Positions 8,484 through 17,274 of a stretch of 54,243 bases of DNA are shown here, piece by piece. Location of the stretch: contig REBZ01000117.1 of assembly GCA_007692495.1 (NCBI GenBank), positions 1-54,243 of the forward strand, given 5' to 3'. The DNA comes from Alkalicoccus sp. (GTDB taxonomy: Bacteria > Bacillota > Bacilli > Bacillales > Salisediminibacteriaceae). The notes below the pieces were generated by a model. The model ran no database searches. It saw only the letters and a program-made list of their open reading frames with translations, and was not told the origin of the DNA. Position 1 is the stretch's first letter. Each line of letters starts with the position of its first letter. Position numbers and translations under genes: made by a program.

Positions 8484-8578
8484 ATGTACTGCCTCCGGTT
8501 CTTCTTTCATGACGCGGAGAGTCTCCCCGGACGTTTAAAAGGATTAAAAGTACCTGTTCACCGGTGCGGTTTTGTTTA

Positions 8579-10192
8579 CTATTTTTTCAGCACAGCAAAA
8601 CGGTGGCCAAGCACACGTCCGGCGAGACCGGATCTTACAGTAAGGTTTAAATAAATGATGATTCCTGTTCCGATGGAAAGCCCGAGGATAATACCTGCAT
8701 TCCAGCGGTTGTCCATTGGGAAAAAACGTTCCAGACCGAAAGCAATATATAAAACGACAGCTGCCATTATTACTGTATAAATAACGATCTGCCGAAGTCG
8801 CCTGAAAATTATACTGTAATCAAATTGTGCGTACTTCCCTATTGCCCAGACGTTAACAGCGACGGACAGCATATAGCCTCCTAATGTGGCAAATACGCCT
8901 CCCTGCGGACCGAACCATTGAATAAACAGGCTGTTGAAAAGGACTTTAAACAAAAGACCTGCGACGAGAGCGATAACGGCGAACTTCTGCTGGTTAATCC
9001 CCTGGAGGAGCGATGCTGTAACTGCAAAGACAGCGAAGAAAACGGCTACCGGAGCATACGTACGGAGCATCTCGCCTCCGATCGATACTTCTCCAAGACC
9101 AAAAAGTGCAGCATAAGCAGGCTCTGAAAGTACCATCAGCCCCGCGGCGGCCGGAATAGTAAGGAAGAGAATAATCTGATATGTCTGCGTAATCGTACGC
9201 TGCAGTCTGTCGGTATCCCCGTTCGTATAGGCGCTTGTTATTGTAGGCAGAATTGTCAGTGACATAGCCGTAGCAATAGACACAGGAATTAATATGAGCT
9301 TATGCGTGGACTGGGTAAAAGATGCATAGTACGTTTCTGCAATCGGCTGGACAAACCCGGCATCTCTCATCGCCGGGTTAAACGTCCACAAGTCGATCGT
9401 CTGATAAAGAGGTATAGCCAGCCCTACAAAAGACAGAGGAATCGCATACCGGAAGAGTTCTCTGTACATTTTTGTAAGCGGGATTTTATGGTCTATCGTA
9501 CTTTCCTCCAGCATTTTCTGCATTCCGGCATAGCGTCTGCGCCAGTACCAGAGAAGAACAGCCAAGCCTCCGAGAGCTCCGGCAAAGGCCCCGAAGGTAG
9601 CAAACCCTACCGCCGTTCCAAGCTCCCCGTCAAGCGAGTACATAATAATATATGTAACGACAAGAATAAATGCGATACGGATAATCTGTTCAATAACCTG
9701 GGAGACAGCTGTAGGGCCCATAGACTGATTCCCCTGAAAAAAACCACGGATAATGGCCATTACCGGCACGACGAGCAGTGCTACACTTACCATTCGTATC
9801 GTAAAGACCGCATCTCCTACCGAATTCCCTTCCAGACTGTCTGGATCCAGCACCCGGTTGGCGATCATTTCTGCCGAAAAAAACAAGGCAAGAAAAGCGA
9901 GAAAGCCGGTAATGGACATAATAACCAAGCCGGATTTCAAGAGGCGCTGTCCGGTATGGTAATCCCCGAGTGCATTATATTTCGAAACGAATTTGGACAC
10001 CGCAAGCGGCACTCCGAGTGTGGCAAGACTGAGAAGTACTGTATAAGGCGTGTAGCCGTATGTATACAACGCCAGACCCTGGTGGCCGACGATGGATGTA
10101 AAAGGGAAAATATAAATCAGGCCGAGCATTTTCGAAATAAAAATGCTCGCCGTAAGGATCATTGTTCCCCGGAGTAACTGTTGATCTGACAT
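8579..10192 (-). CDS. murJ: Lipid II flippase, MurJ/YtgP family
   Basis: A 537-residue MOP-superfamily (polysaccharide synthesis/MATE-like) membrane protein with about 14 helices. B. subtilis YtgP is the MurJ that moves lipid II across the membrane for wall synthesis. Characteristic parts are the N-terminal GTMILTASIFISKMLGLIY, the charged loop SKFVSKYNALGDY near residue 66 and GFFQGNQSMGPTAVSQVIEQ near residue 155. It lies near ytzE and ytfP as in B. subtilis. The gene follows yjbQ after 27 bp, so it is probably the last gene of a proC-yjbQ-murJ unit. Confidence 0.88.
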   Translation of the reverse strand: MSDQQLLRGTMILTASIFISKMLGLIYIFPFTSIVGHQGLALYTYGYTPYTVLLSLATLGVPLAVSKFVSKYNALGDYHTGQRLLKSGLVIMSITGFLAFLALFFSAEMIANRVLDPDSLEGNSVGDAVFTIRMVSVALLVVPVMAIIRGFFQGNQSMGPTAVSQVIEQIIRIAFILVVTYIIMYSLDGELGTAVGFATFGAFAGALGGLAVLLWYWRRRYAGMQKMLEESTIDHKIPLTKMYRELFRYAIPLSFVGLAIPLYQTIDLWTFNPAMRDAGFVQPIAETYYASFTQSTHKLILIPVSIATAMSLTILPTITSAYTNGDTDRLQRTITQTYQIILFLTIPAAAGLMVLSEPAYAALFGLGEVSIGGEMLRTYAPVAVFFAVFAVTASLLQGINQQKFAVIALVAGLLFKVLFNSLFIQWFGPQGGVFATLGGYMLSVAVNVWAIGKYAQFDYSIIFRRLRQIVIYTVIMAAVVLYIAFGLERFFPMDNRWNAGIILGLSIGTGIIIYLNLTVRSGLAGRVLGHRFAVLKK

Positions 10193-10219
10193 ATTTACCT
10201 ATCTCCTGCTCTTTTCCGT

Positions 10220-10621
10220 TTAGCCTTTAATTATTTTTACATATACATTTCTGGAGCGCGGCCCGTCAAACTCACAGAAGTAAATACCCTGCCACGTGCC
10301 GAGAATCATCCGGCCGCTATCAATAAGAACGACCTGGGAGGCACCGACGGTACTTGCTTTAAGATGGGAAGCTGTATTCCCTTCCATATGGCGGTATTTC
10401 GGATGATCCCATGGATACACTTCATCAAAACGCATGAGCATATCGGATTTTACATCCGGGTCTGCATTTTCATTAATCGTAATACCAGCGGTAGTGTGGG
10501 CACAATAAATGTAAACCACGCCGTCCTGTACCGCTTCTCTCCTGATTACATTCTGAACCTGACTCGTAATATCAATCATTTCGTCCCGTTGATTTGTTTT
10601 GATGGACAGTTTCTCCAGCAA
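10220..10621 (-). CDS. YjbQ/UPF0047 family protein (YugU-like)
   Basis: A 133-residue single-domain protein of the UPF0047 family. Members have been described as having weak thiamine-phosphate synthase activity, but the true role is unclear. The conserved histidines are visible in [19 protein letters not shown] (about residues 39-57), with [15 protein letters not shown] near the C-terminus. The TTG start directly follows the TAA of proC, and GGAGGAG lies six bases upstream inside the proC end, so translation is probably coupled. Nothing in the neighbours points to thiamine. Confidence 0.88.
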   Translation of the reverse strand: MLEKLSIKTNQRDEMIDITSQVQNVIRREAVQDGVVYIYCAHTTAGITINENADPDVKSDMLMRFDEVYPWDHPKYRHMEGNTASHLKASTVGASQVVLIDSGRMILGTWQGIYFCEFDGPRSRNVYVKIIKG

Positions 10622-11434
10622 TTAAGACTCCTCCCCCTGTGCTCTGGCATGAGCATTTGCTGCCTGTACAGCCTGCTGAAACATGCGGTCGACACCGTAC
10701 GTATCAAGAACGCGCAGCCCTTCTGCAGTGGATCCTCCTGGAGAAGCGACCTGTCCCATAAGATCATCCGGGCTGTGACCGGCTTCGAGCATTGCCACAG
10801 ACCCTTTCATCATCTGAACGACAAGCCGTCTTGCCTGTTCCTCCGAAATACCGTACTTCACCGCCGCCTCTTCAAGTGCTTTTTCCACGTAATAAATAAA
10901 AGCCGGGGCACTGCCGGTAATCGCAGTCAGATTGTGCACCTGTTCTGAAGTAAGTTCCTCCGCCGGACCGATTGCATTAAGGAGCGCCTCAATATAAGGC
11001 CGATGATGGCTTTCCACGGACCGTCCACACGTGTATGTCGACATGGACATGCCGATCTGCGCTGCTGTGTTCGGCATAATCCAGCAGACAGGTGTTTTTT
11101 CCGGAAGCCTGTCTTCAAGAAACTCCGGATCAATACCTGCTGCGACAGTTACAACCAGCTGTCCGCTGATATGGGGGCTTAGAGCCCTCAGCAGTTCTTC
11201 GTGTGAATGCGGCGGTGTTGCAAAAACAATAATATCATTTTCCTGCACAGCTTTCAGCCAGTCTGTAGTCATCTGCACACCATATGTAGTCCGCAGATGG
11301 TTCAGCTTTTCCTTGTTGGATCGATTCGCCATTGTAATAGTTCCGAAAGTTTCCCGGCTCGTTTTAACAACTCCAGCAACGACCGCTTCGGCCATCCGTC
11401 CGGCACCAATAAAAAGAATATCTGCTTTTTTCAC
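10622..11434 (-). CDS. proC: Pyrroline-5-carboxylate reductase
   Basis: This 270-residue enzyme performs the last step of proline synthesis, NAD(P)H reduction of pyrroline-5-carboxylate. It has an N-terminal Rossmann motif IGAGRMAEAV (about residues 9-18) and the family signature near residues 211-240, including GQVASPGGSTAEG. The motif GSAPAFIYYVEKALEEAAV marks the dimer and active-site region. The GTG start at 11434 has GGAAAGGAG nine bases upstream. It leads an operon with yjbQ and murJ. Proline is also a compatible solute in Bacillaceae, so an osmotic role is possible but not shown here. Confidence 0.92.
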   Translation of the reverse strand: MKKADILFIGAGRMAEAVVAGVVKTSRETFGTITMANRSNKEKLNHLRTTYGVQMTTDWLKAVQENDIIVFATPPHSHEELLRALSPHISGQLVVTVAAGIDPEFLEDRLPEKTPVCWIMPNTAAQIGMSMSTYTCGRSVESHHRPYIEALLNAIGPAEELTSEQVHNLTAITGSAPAFIYYVEKALEEAAVKYGISEEQARRLVVQMMKGSVAMLEAGHSPDDLMGQVASPGGSTAEGLRVLDTYGVDRMFQQAVQAANAHARAQGEES

Positions 11435-11525
11435 CTTTAACAGCTCCTTTCCTTCTGCTCTTACTTTACCATTTTTTATACACGAACCAAACTTATTTTA
11501 TGCATTCCTAAACCCGGCAAGCAAA

Positions 11526-11562
11526 AAGCTGTCTTCTTTGAGATTCTCAAAAAAGACAGCTT
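11526..11562 (-). terminator. Terminator of the 11586-12278 gene
   Basis: AAGCTGTCTT (11526-11535) pairs with AAGACAGCTT (11553-11562). The stem continues inwards with one mismatch. On the minus strand it is followed by a short T run. Confidence 0.75.
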
Positions 11563-11585
11563 GTTTAATCATCATTCAGACTTTT

Positions 11586-12278
11586 TCAGCTGATACGCTG
11601 CAGGCGCCGCTCCAGTTCTTTCAGCTTGAATTCCTGCTTGTGAGCCTTTTCGTAATGCTTCAGCCGGCGTTTCATGCGGCTTTTTGTCCAGGTAAAGTCT
11701 GCAATTCCCTTATGGTTCAGGTACGTGGCAAAAAAGTCCAGATGACCGCTTTCGTATTTATTTTCCTTATCGACCGTGTCGATATACAGCTCAAATGCTT
11801 CTGTAACGGAAGCATTCTCCGGGACGAAATCTCCATAGGTTTCCGCGAGGCTTCTATAATTATTTTCACGAAGCTTCGTAAGGAATGACTGAAGGAAAAG
11901 TTCCTCCTGTCCCTGCGTCTGAAATCCTTTACGCTCAAGAAGCGAAAGAAACACTTTCAGCTCATTATGATAGAAGGAATATGCACGGCGCATATCCTTT
12001 GTCATCGAAAGATTTATATTGAACGTTCCTTCCGAGCGTGCATAAAGCATGTTCAGAAGGGCACGGTTCGTTTCGGGCTTTAACAGAAAGGAAGGGTGTA
12101 CTGTTCTCAGGTATTTCTCAACCTCCTGATTTACTATTGACTGCTGTGCCTGTTTTCTATTCATCTCTTCGAGGGACCGTCTTCTTTCGTAAGCTGCGTA
12201 TTGTTCAATACGTTCCTGGGTTTCCTTTGACCAGACCGCACGTTTTTCGTTCAGTCTGGATTTTAATCCTGCAAACAT
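11586..12278 (-). CDS. Hypothetical charged, helix-rich protein
   Basis: I do not recognise this protein of about 230 residues. It is soluble, rich in Lys, Arg and Glu, and predicted mostly helical. The N-terminal half (for example RIEQYAAYERRRSLEEMNRK) and the C-terminal end (KAHKQEFKLKELERRLQRIS) both look coiled-coil-prone. No catalytic motif, signal or membrane segment is seen. I choose ATG 12278, nine bases from GGAG, over the TTG at 12284. It has its own terminator and is divergent from ytfP. Confidence 0.75.
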   Translation of the reverse strand: MFAGLKSRLNEKRAVWSKETQERIEQYAAYERRRSLEEMNRKQAQQSIVNQEVEKYLRTVHPSFLLKPETNRALLNMLYARSEGTFNINLSMTKDMRRAYSFYHNELKVFLSLLERKGFQTQGQEELFLQSFLTKLRENNYRSLAETYGDFVPENASVTEAFELYIDTVDKENKYESGHLDFFATYLNHKGIADFTWTKSRMKRRLKHYEKAHKQEFKLKELERRLQRIS

Positions 12279-12360
12279 GTCCAAATTCTCCTCTCACACT
12301 CTTTTTTCTACTCGTTGGTTTGATCTCCACAAAGCAGTGTAGCATATCCAAATCATAAAT

Positions 12361-12395
12361 AAAATAGAGTTGTTGTAAAAAAACAAAACTATTTT
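12361..12395. other. AT-rich imperfect inverted repeat upstream of ytfP
   Basis: AAAATAGAGTTGTT and AACAAAACTATTTT form an imperfect palindrome with two mismatches in the gap between the divergent genes. It could be an operator or a chance AT-rich hairpin. Confidence 0.3.
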
Positions 12396-12566
12396 AAAGC
12401 TCACGTCCTCTCATCACTTCTAACGACATTTCATCTGGCTGTATCCCTCATTATAGTGATATTTGGTATTTGCAGCAATGTATCTGCTCACAGCATCCTT
12501 CTTGTTTTTCATGCGGGATTTCCGTACAATCGTTGCAGATATGCTAAACATGAAAGGAAGTTAACA

Positions 12567-13844
12567 ATGAGAGATGTAATCGTAATTGGAGGAGGCCCGT
12601 CAGGACTGATGGCTTCAGTCGCAGCGGCAGAAAATGGAGCCAATGTGCTTCTTCTTGATAAAGGAAATAAGCTCGGACGCAAACTTGCGATTTCCGGAGG
12701 AGGCCGGTGCAATGTTACAAACCGGGTGGACGCTGCAGAAATTATTAAACATATCCCGGGTAACGGGCGCTTTATGTACAGCCCTTTTTCTATTTTCAAT
12801 AATGAGGATATTATCAGCTTTTTCGAAACACTCGGTATCGAATTAAAGGAAGAGGATCACGGCCGAATGTTTCCGGTAAATGATAAGGCGATCGATGTCG
12901 TCAGGGCGCTGCTGAACCGTATGCAGCAGCTCGAAGTGGAAATATGGAAGAAAACAGAAGTGAAAGATCTTCACTTCGGGAAAGATTCCCACCATACTGT
13001 GGAACTGGCAGACGGCGAAATTATTAAATGCCGTAATATTATCATTGCTGTAGGCGGAAAGTCTGTGCCTCATACCGGCTCTACAGGAGACGGGTACCCG
13101 TGGGCTGAAAAGGCAGGACACACCGTTACGGAGCTCTATCCGACGGAAGTTCCGATAACTATGAGCGATGCTCACATACGATCCAAAGAGCTTCAGGGCC
13201 TCTCTTTAAGAAATGTTCGTCTCTCTGTCATTGATCCAAAGAAAAAGAAAGCCATCAAAACCCATGAAGGCGACATGATTTTCACTCATTTCGGCGTTTC
13301 CGGCCCCATCGGACTGAGATGCAGTCAGTACGTTATAAAAGCGAAGAAAAAATACGACGTTCAGGAAGTACCGGTAGAAATTGATCTATTTCCGGAAGAA
13401 AACGAAGAACAGCTTTTTCAGCGGCTCAAAAAGCAGCTCGACGCCGCTCCTAAAAAAGCCGTTAAAAATGCTCTTTCCGGTTTTGTTCCGGAGAGAATGC
13501 TCCCAGTGTGTCTGCAGTTTGCTTCCATTGCTCCTGAAAACACGGGAACGGAGCTTGCCCACGACAAGCTCCGCACGCTTTCCCGTACAATGAAGCATTT
13601 TCCTCTCACAGCCGACGGAACGCTGTCGATTGATAAAGCTTTTGTAACCGGAGGAGGAATAAGTGTTAAAGAAGTTTATCCTAAACGGATGGAATCCCGG
13701 CTCGTAGAAGGACTTTTTTTCTGCGGAGAAGTCATGGATCTTCACGGGTACACCGGAGGCTACAATATAACCGTCGCTTTCTCCACCGGCTATACAGCAG
13801 GACAGGCTGCCGCCGGACGACTTAAAGAATCAGAGCAGCTTTAA
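12567..13844 (+). CDS. ytfP: NAD(P)/FAD-dependent oxidoreductase, HI0933/YtfP family
   Basis: A flavoprotein of 425 residues with an N-terminal FAD-binding motif [20 protein letters not shown] (residues 4-23) and the family motif [16 protein letters not shown] at about residues 37-52. The C-terminal [20 protein letters not shown] closes the FAD site. The family is widespread but its substrate is unsettled. I place the start at ATG 12567, where AAAGGAAG lies six bases upstream; the frame opens earlier at 12456 but that extension has no support. A strong hairpin terminator follows, then repeat B2. Confidence 0.88.
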   Translation: MRDVIVIGGGPSGLMASVAAAENGANVLLLDKGNKLGRKLAISGGGRCNVTNRVDAAEIIKHIPGNGRFMYSPFSIFNNEDIISFFETLGIELKEEDHGRMFPVNDKAIDVVRALLNRMQQLEVEIWKKTEVKDLHFGKDSHHTVELADGEIIKCRNIIIAVGGKSVPHTGSTGDGYPWAEKAGHTVTELYPTEVPITMSDAHIRSKELQGLSLRNVRLSVIDPKKKKAIKTHEGDMIFTHFGVSGPIGLRCSQYVIKAKKKYDVQEVPVEIDLFPEENEEQLFQRLKKQLDAAPKKAVKNALSGFVPERMLPVCLQFASIAPENTGTELAHDKLRTLSRTMKHFPLTADGTLSIDKAFVTGGGISVKEVYPKRMESRLVEGLFFCGEVMDLHGYTGGYNITVAFSTGYTAGQAAAGRLKESEQL

Positions 13845-13877
13845 AAACATGTTGAACAAACCGCTTTATATAAAAGG

Positions 13878-13918
13878 AAGAAGGGGGGCAGGACAACTTT
13901 TGTCCTGCCCCCCTTCTT
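13878..13918 (+). terminator. Terminator of ytfP; first of two matching hairpins
   Basis: A 19-bp stem (13878-13896 with 13900-13918) around the core GCAGGACAACTTTTGTCCTGC. A near-identical hairpin core occurs at 14332-14361, on the other side of repeat B2. Confidence 0.88.
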
Positions 13919-14324
13919 GTTGATTAAGTTATCGTTCCAGAATAGTTATTCCAGTCAGTGTAGAAGCTCCTTCTCTTACCGGTGGAAGCCTGTCGCGGGG
14001 CTGGCCTTCAGCTGTTAGGCCTGCGCCGTGATCAGACTGCACTGAAATCCCACCGGCCTCTCCGCCGTTACGGAAGAAAACCAACTCTTTATCAAAGAAA
14101 ACGGCTTCAATCTTCAATAAGGAGATTTATCATGGTAGAAAATTTCTTCTTATTTCCCTGCTGCAGCCGCAGGGAAGACTCCGAGGCGATTAAGGACGAG
14201 GCCAAGATCCAATTCTTCCAACCTGCGGGAGGAAGAAATTAGCTGAGGCCGGCCCGCCCGGAAAGCGTCCCGGAAGGCGGAAGCAGAACACCGTCTATCT
14301 ATACATAAAAAACACTTTATCAAC
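13919..14324 (+). mobile_element. Family B intergenic repeat (MITE-like), copy B2, with terminal inverted repeats
   Basis: The left end GTTGATTAAGT (13919-13929) and right end ACTTTATCAAC (14314-14324) are inverted repeats with one mismatch. The interior aligns with B3 (16915-17234), including the shared end blocks TTCCAGAATA and ATAAAAAACACTTTATCAAC and the block GACTCCGAGGCGA. No gene is encoded. The element lies between convergent genes and is bracketed by two hairpins that share one core sequence. Confidence 0.75.
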
Positions 14325-14331
14325 AGCCTCA

Positions 14332-14361
14332 GGGTGCAGGACAACTTTTTGTCCTGCACCC
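14332..14361 (-). terminator. Second matching hairpin, terminator of the M20 peptidase gene
   Basis: GGGTGCAGGACAA (14332-14344) pairs with TTGTCCTGCACCC (14349-14361). The core is nearly the same as the ytfP terminator hairpin at 13878-13918. Confidence 0.75.
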
Positions 14362-14402
14362 CTCTTTATACGACCGGCCTCAAACGCCGGTTTTATATTT
14401 TT

Positions 14403-15494
14403 CTACTTGATTCCCGCCGCGGCGGGTTCCACAGTGCGGACGAAATCTGCAAGAATCCGCTGGTATTCCTTCACTGAATCCATATACACCATTTCCTTTT
14501 CTCCGTGCCAGTCATGGCCGGCAGGACCGAATTCCACAGAAGCTCCGCCGTATGGTGTGAAAAATTTACCGTCGTTTGAACCATGCTGGCCGTAAATGTT
14601 CGCTTTTTCAAGATCTGTTTCCTGAAGCAGTGACCGGGACAAATCCTGCACATACGGATTATGCTCTTCTGTCCGTACCGGAGCTCCAATGTCGTGCACG
14701 TAAACTTTCCCGTCCGTAATACTTTCAATCTCCCGCACAATTTCCACCGCATCCTGATCCGGCAGGTAACGTATATCGAGTGACATACTGCATTTCTTTG
14801 GTACTTTATTATAAGTCCCGCCGCCATTTATTGCTGCCAGGTTGATCGATGGCTTTCCATAAACCGGCGGTGCTGTTGCTTCTGCGAATGGAAGTTCATA
14901 TATCTTCTCATACAGATCCATCGCTTTGTGAATCGCATTTTTACCTTCCCATGGCCTGCTGCCGTGGGCGGAAGTTCCTTCAAATTCAACGTTGAGCTGA
15001 AGTACTCCTTTTGATTGGATCGCGATACCGAAATTCGTAGGTTCACCACAGATAATAAAATCACCAAGGTAACCCTGCTCAGTTAAATATTTTGTTCCTA
15101 ACGTCCCCCCTGTTTCTTCATCAGGTACGATCTGAAGCATAACGCGGCACGGAAGGTTTTCCTTCTGCAGATCAGCAACTGTTTCCATCATCGCTGCCGC
15201 CCCGGCCTTCATATCCACCGTGCCGCGTCCGTACATTTTACCGTCTTTTTTAAACGGAGTGAACTGGTGCTCCTCTCCGTTCACCACGTCCAGATGAGCA
15301 TTAAGCACAATTGTTTCTTCGCCACTTCCTATTTCACAGACGAGCATGCTGTATCCTCTGTTTTCAAGCTTCTCTACTTCAAGCCCTCTTTTCTCGAGCC
15401 ATTCTTTTGAAAAGTCCATAATTTTATTGACACCTGTTTTAGTAGAACTGTCAATCTTCACTAATTCCTCCAGTAAAGGAATCGGATTGACCAT
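14403..15494 (-). CDS. M20 family metallopeptidase/deacylase (ArgE/DapE-like)
   Basis: A zinc-dependent amidohydrolase of 363 residues. Metal ligands and catalytic residues follow the M20 pattern: NAHLDVV (about residues 65-71), YGRGTVDMKAG (about 88-98), DEETGGTLG with the catalytic acid (about 129-137), and ICGEPTNF. The dimerisation domain begins at TSAHGSRPWEGKNAI. The family removes acyl groups from amino acids such as N-acetylornithine or N-succinyl-diaminopimelate, or cleaves dipeptides. It follows an ATP-grasp gene by about 100 bp on the same strand, which suggests a joint task on an amide or peptide-like molecule. The substrate is not known. Confidence 0.85.
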   Translation of the reverse strand: MVNPIPLLEELVKIDSSTKTGVNKIMDFSKEWLEKRGLEVEKLENRGYSMLVCEIGSGEETIVLNAHLDVVNGEEHQFTPFKKDGKMYGRGTVDMKAGAAAMMETVADLQKENLPCRVMLQIVPDEETGGTLGTKYLTEQGYLGDFIICGEPTNFGIAIQSKGVLQLNVEFEGTSAHGSRPWEGKNAIHKAMDLYEKIYELPFAEATAPPVYGKPSINLAAINGGGTYNKVPKKCSMSLDIRYLPDQDAVEIVREIESITDGKVYVHDIGAPVRTEEHNPYVQDLSRSLLQETDLEKANIYGQHGSNDGKFFTPYGGASVEFGPAGHDWHGEKEMVYMDSVKEYQRILADFVRTVEPAAAGIK

Positions 15495-15593
15495 GATTAG
15501 CCTCCTTTTGTATTCACTGTTGTGTTTAATAGTATGACTGTTAGTGTATTTTCACGCTGAATCGACACATTAAACGTCTATCCAGAAAGATTT

Positions 15594-16646
15594 TCAGAGG
15601 CTTTTTTCTATTTTTTTTGCTTTGTTTTTATTGATTTGGGCGACGACATCATGCCGGGCAAACTCCAGATCATTTTCTTCTGTCAGCCACTCTTCTTTCA
15701 CTTCTCTTCCCGCCAGCAGGGCAAGTATGACAGAAGGAATGTCTGCTCCTGCTTCATGGGAAAAGCTGTACCCTCCCCCGATCCGGGGATTCATATCGAT
15801 TACGTAATAACCCGTTCCATCATAATAAACATCCGTATTGATGTAACCCGTGTGGCCGAGGTTTTCGCCGATTTTCCGGCCGATTTCCAGAAGTGCCGGT
15901 TCATTTACAGTAAGACAGCGGTCCACATCGCCACCTCTCATAGCCAGTTGTTTTCTGACGAACGTCGTAAGGTACCGGCCATTCAAATCATTAAAAACAT
16001 CAAGGCTGAACTTTTCGCCTTCCACTGTTTCCTGAAAAATGACGTTGTCTTCCGGTTTTTGGTGGGCTGTCTCTGCAATCGCGTCTTCTTTGATCTCGTT
16101 GACTGCAAAAGTATATGCCGTCTCCAGCTCGTCGAGAGAACGTGCAAAATGTATTCCGACCGAAGCCTGGCCGTTTCTTGGCTTAATAATAAAAGGAAGT
16201 GAGGCTTTTCCCTGCTGCACCGCTGCTTTTGCTTCCTCCAACTCTATAAACGTACGCGGTACCAGCACCCCGAAATTCCCAAGAAACTCTTCATACTTTC
16301 CTTTGTCCCGAATTATTTCCACAATGTCTGGTGATGAGGCGAAAACAGAGATACCTGACTGTCTGAATAACTCCTTGTTTTCAGCCAGTTTTGAAATTTC
16401 GAGATCATTAACCGGTACGATTCCCCTAACATCATGCCGCCGGCAGATTGCCAGAATTTCATCCGCGTAGTCCGGGTCCGTATGCTTTGGTATAACGTAA
16501 CTTATGTCCGCCTGCTGCAGAGATGGAGCATTGTATTCCGGATCTGCTGCAATGACGTCTCCTCTAATATCCATTTTTTTATAAGCTTCCTGAAAAAAGC
16601 GTACAAAATCAATTCTTCTTGCCGCCGACGTAATTAATATATTCAT
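15594..16646 (-). CDS. ATP-grasp enzyme, carbamoyl-phosphate-synthase-like fold
   Basis: A 350-residue ATP-grasp ligase with a pre-ATP-grasp Rossmann part (MNILITSAARRIDFVRFFQE) and a nucleotide domain containing PFIIKPRNGQASVGI (about residues 146-160). The metal-binding end is YVIDMNPRIGGGYSF (about 282-296). Enzymes of this type join a carboxylate to an amine through an acyl phosphate, as in PylC and many peptide-tailoring ligases. I take ATG 16646, eight to nine bases after AGGAGG. It lies upstream of an M20 peptidase gene on the same strand, so one may build and the other trim the same amide product. The substrate is unknown. Confidence 0.83.
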   Translation of the reverse strand: MNILITSAARRIDFVRFFQEAYKKMDIRGDVIAADPEYNAPSLQQADISYVIPKHTDPDYADEILAICRRHDVRGIVPVNDLEISKLAENKELFRQSGISVFASSPDIVEIIRDKGKYEEFLGNFGVLVPRTFIELEEAKAAVQQGKASLPFIIKPRNGQASVGIHFARSLDELETAYTFAVNEIKEDAIAETAHQKPEDNVIFQETVEGEKFSLDVFNDLNGRYLTTFVRKQLAMRGGDVDRCLTVNEPALLEIGRKIGENLGHTGYINTDVYYDGTGYYVIDMNPRIGGGYSFSHEAGADIPSVILALLAGREVKEEWLTEENDLEFARHDVVAQINKNKAKKIEKSL

Positions 16647-16877
16647 AGTATCGTTCCTCCTAGTCAAAAAGTGTTTTTCATCCGACTACTGACGACTATT
16701 CCCGGAACAATTTTAATTAATCCTTATATTCTACAAATGAAAATTTCCTATCAGGAAAAAAGTCCTTCCTTCTTTATATTAAGCAGATCGAAGAAACCCT
16801 CAATCATATAAATCCCTTTTGAATAAAACCAGTCTCTCTGCTCTTTTAAATTTTTATACCAGCTTATATGTATAGAA

Positions 16878-16908
16878 AAACAGCCACGGAAAAATCCCGG
16901 GCTGTTTC
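16878..16908. terminator. Left copy of the leuS terminator hairpin
   Basis: AAACAGCC and GGCTGTTT flank a GGAAAAATCC core. Its right part, ATCCCGGGCTGTTTC, is repeated exactly at the leuS terminator (17240-17272), on the other side of repeat B3. Confidence 0.6.
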
Positions 16909-16914
16909 CAGAGT

Positions 16915-17234
16915 GTCAATTAAGTCTTGATTCCAGAATAACTATTCTTCTGAGTGTATAGCTTTCTCCTGCGCTCAGCTTTGCCGTGGGGCTCATCGTC
17001 AGCTGTGTGGCCTCCGGTCATGGAAAAGGGATCTTCCGACTTCGCTCTATCCCACCAGCGTCCCCGCCGGACGTTCTGGAGGAAAAAGGATTTCCTTGAT
17101 GGAAGAGAGGGCGGAATCAACACGTTTTTCTAGAAGAGGAAACTTCTTTTTATTTTCCTGCTGGAGCTGCAGCAGGCGACTCCGAGGCGAAAGCAGGGAA
17201 AAGTATACGTATGTATAAAAAACACTTTATCAAC
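16915..17234 (+). mobile_element. Family B intergenic repeat (MITE-like), copy B3
   Basis: The left end GTCAATTAAGTC and right end ACTTTATCAAC (17224-17234) form imperfect terminal inverted repeats. The element is nearly identical, in opposite orientation, to B1 at 1-305, and shares its ends and several blocks with B2. It fills the gap between leuS and the ATP-grasp gene and is bracketed by two copies of the leuS terminator hairpin. No transposase is encoded. Confidence 0.75.
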
Positions 17235-17239
17235 AGCCT

Positions 17240-17272
17240 GAAAACAGCCCGGGAAAAATCCCGGGCTGTTTC
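17240..17272 (-). terminator. Terminator of leuS
   Basis: GAAACAGCCCGGG and CCCGGGCTGTTTC form a perfect GC-rich stem around AAAAAT, a few bases after the leuS stop codon. A mutated copy of the same hairpin lies at 16878-16908. Confidence 0.85.
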
Positions 17273-17274
17273 AT

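Noticed and set aside
9302-10177. 291-residue plus-strand frame inside murJ
   Set aside because: Antisense shadow; low-complexity basic composition.
8065-11513. Exact 15-mer TTTATGCATTCCTAA at 8065 and 11499
   Set aside because: One shared 15-mer is expected by chance in 54 kb; the flanks do not align and no palindrome is present.
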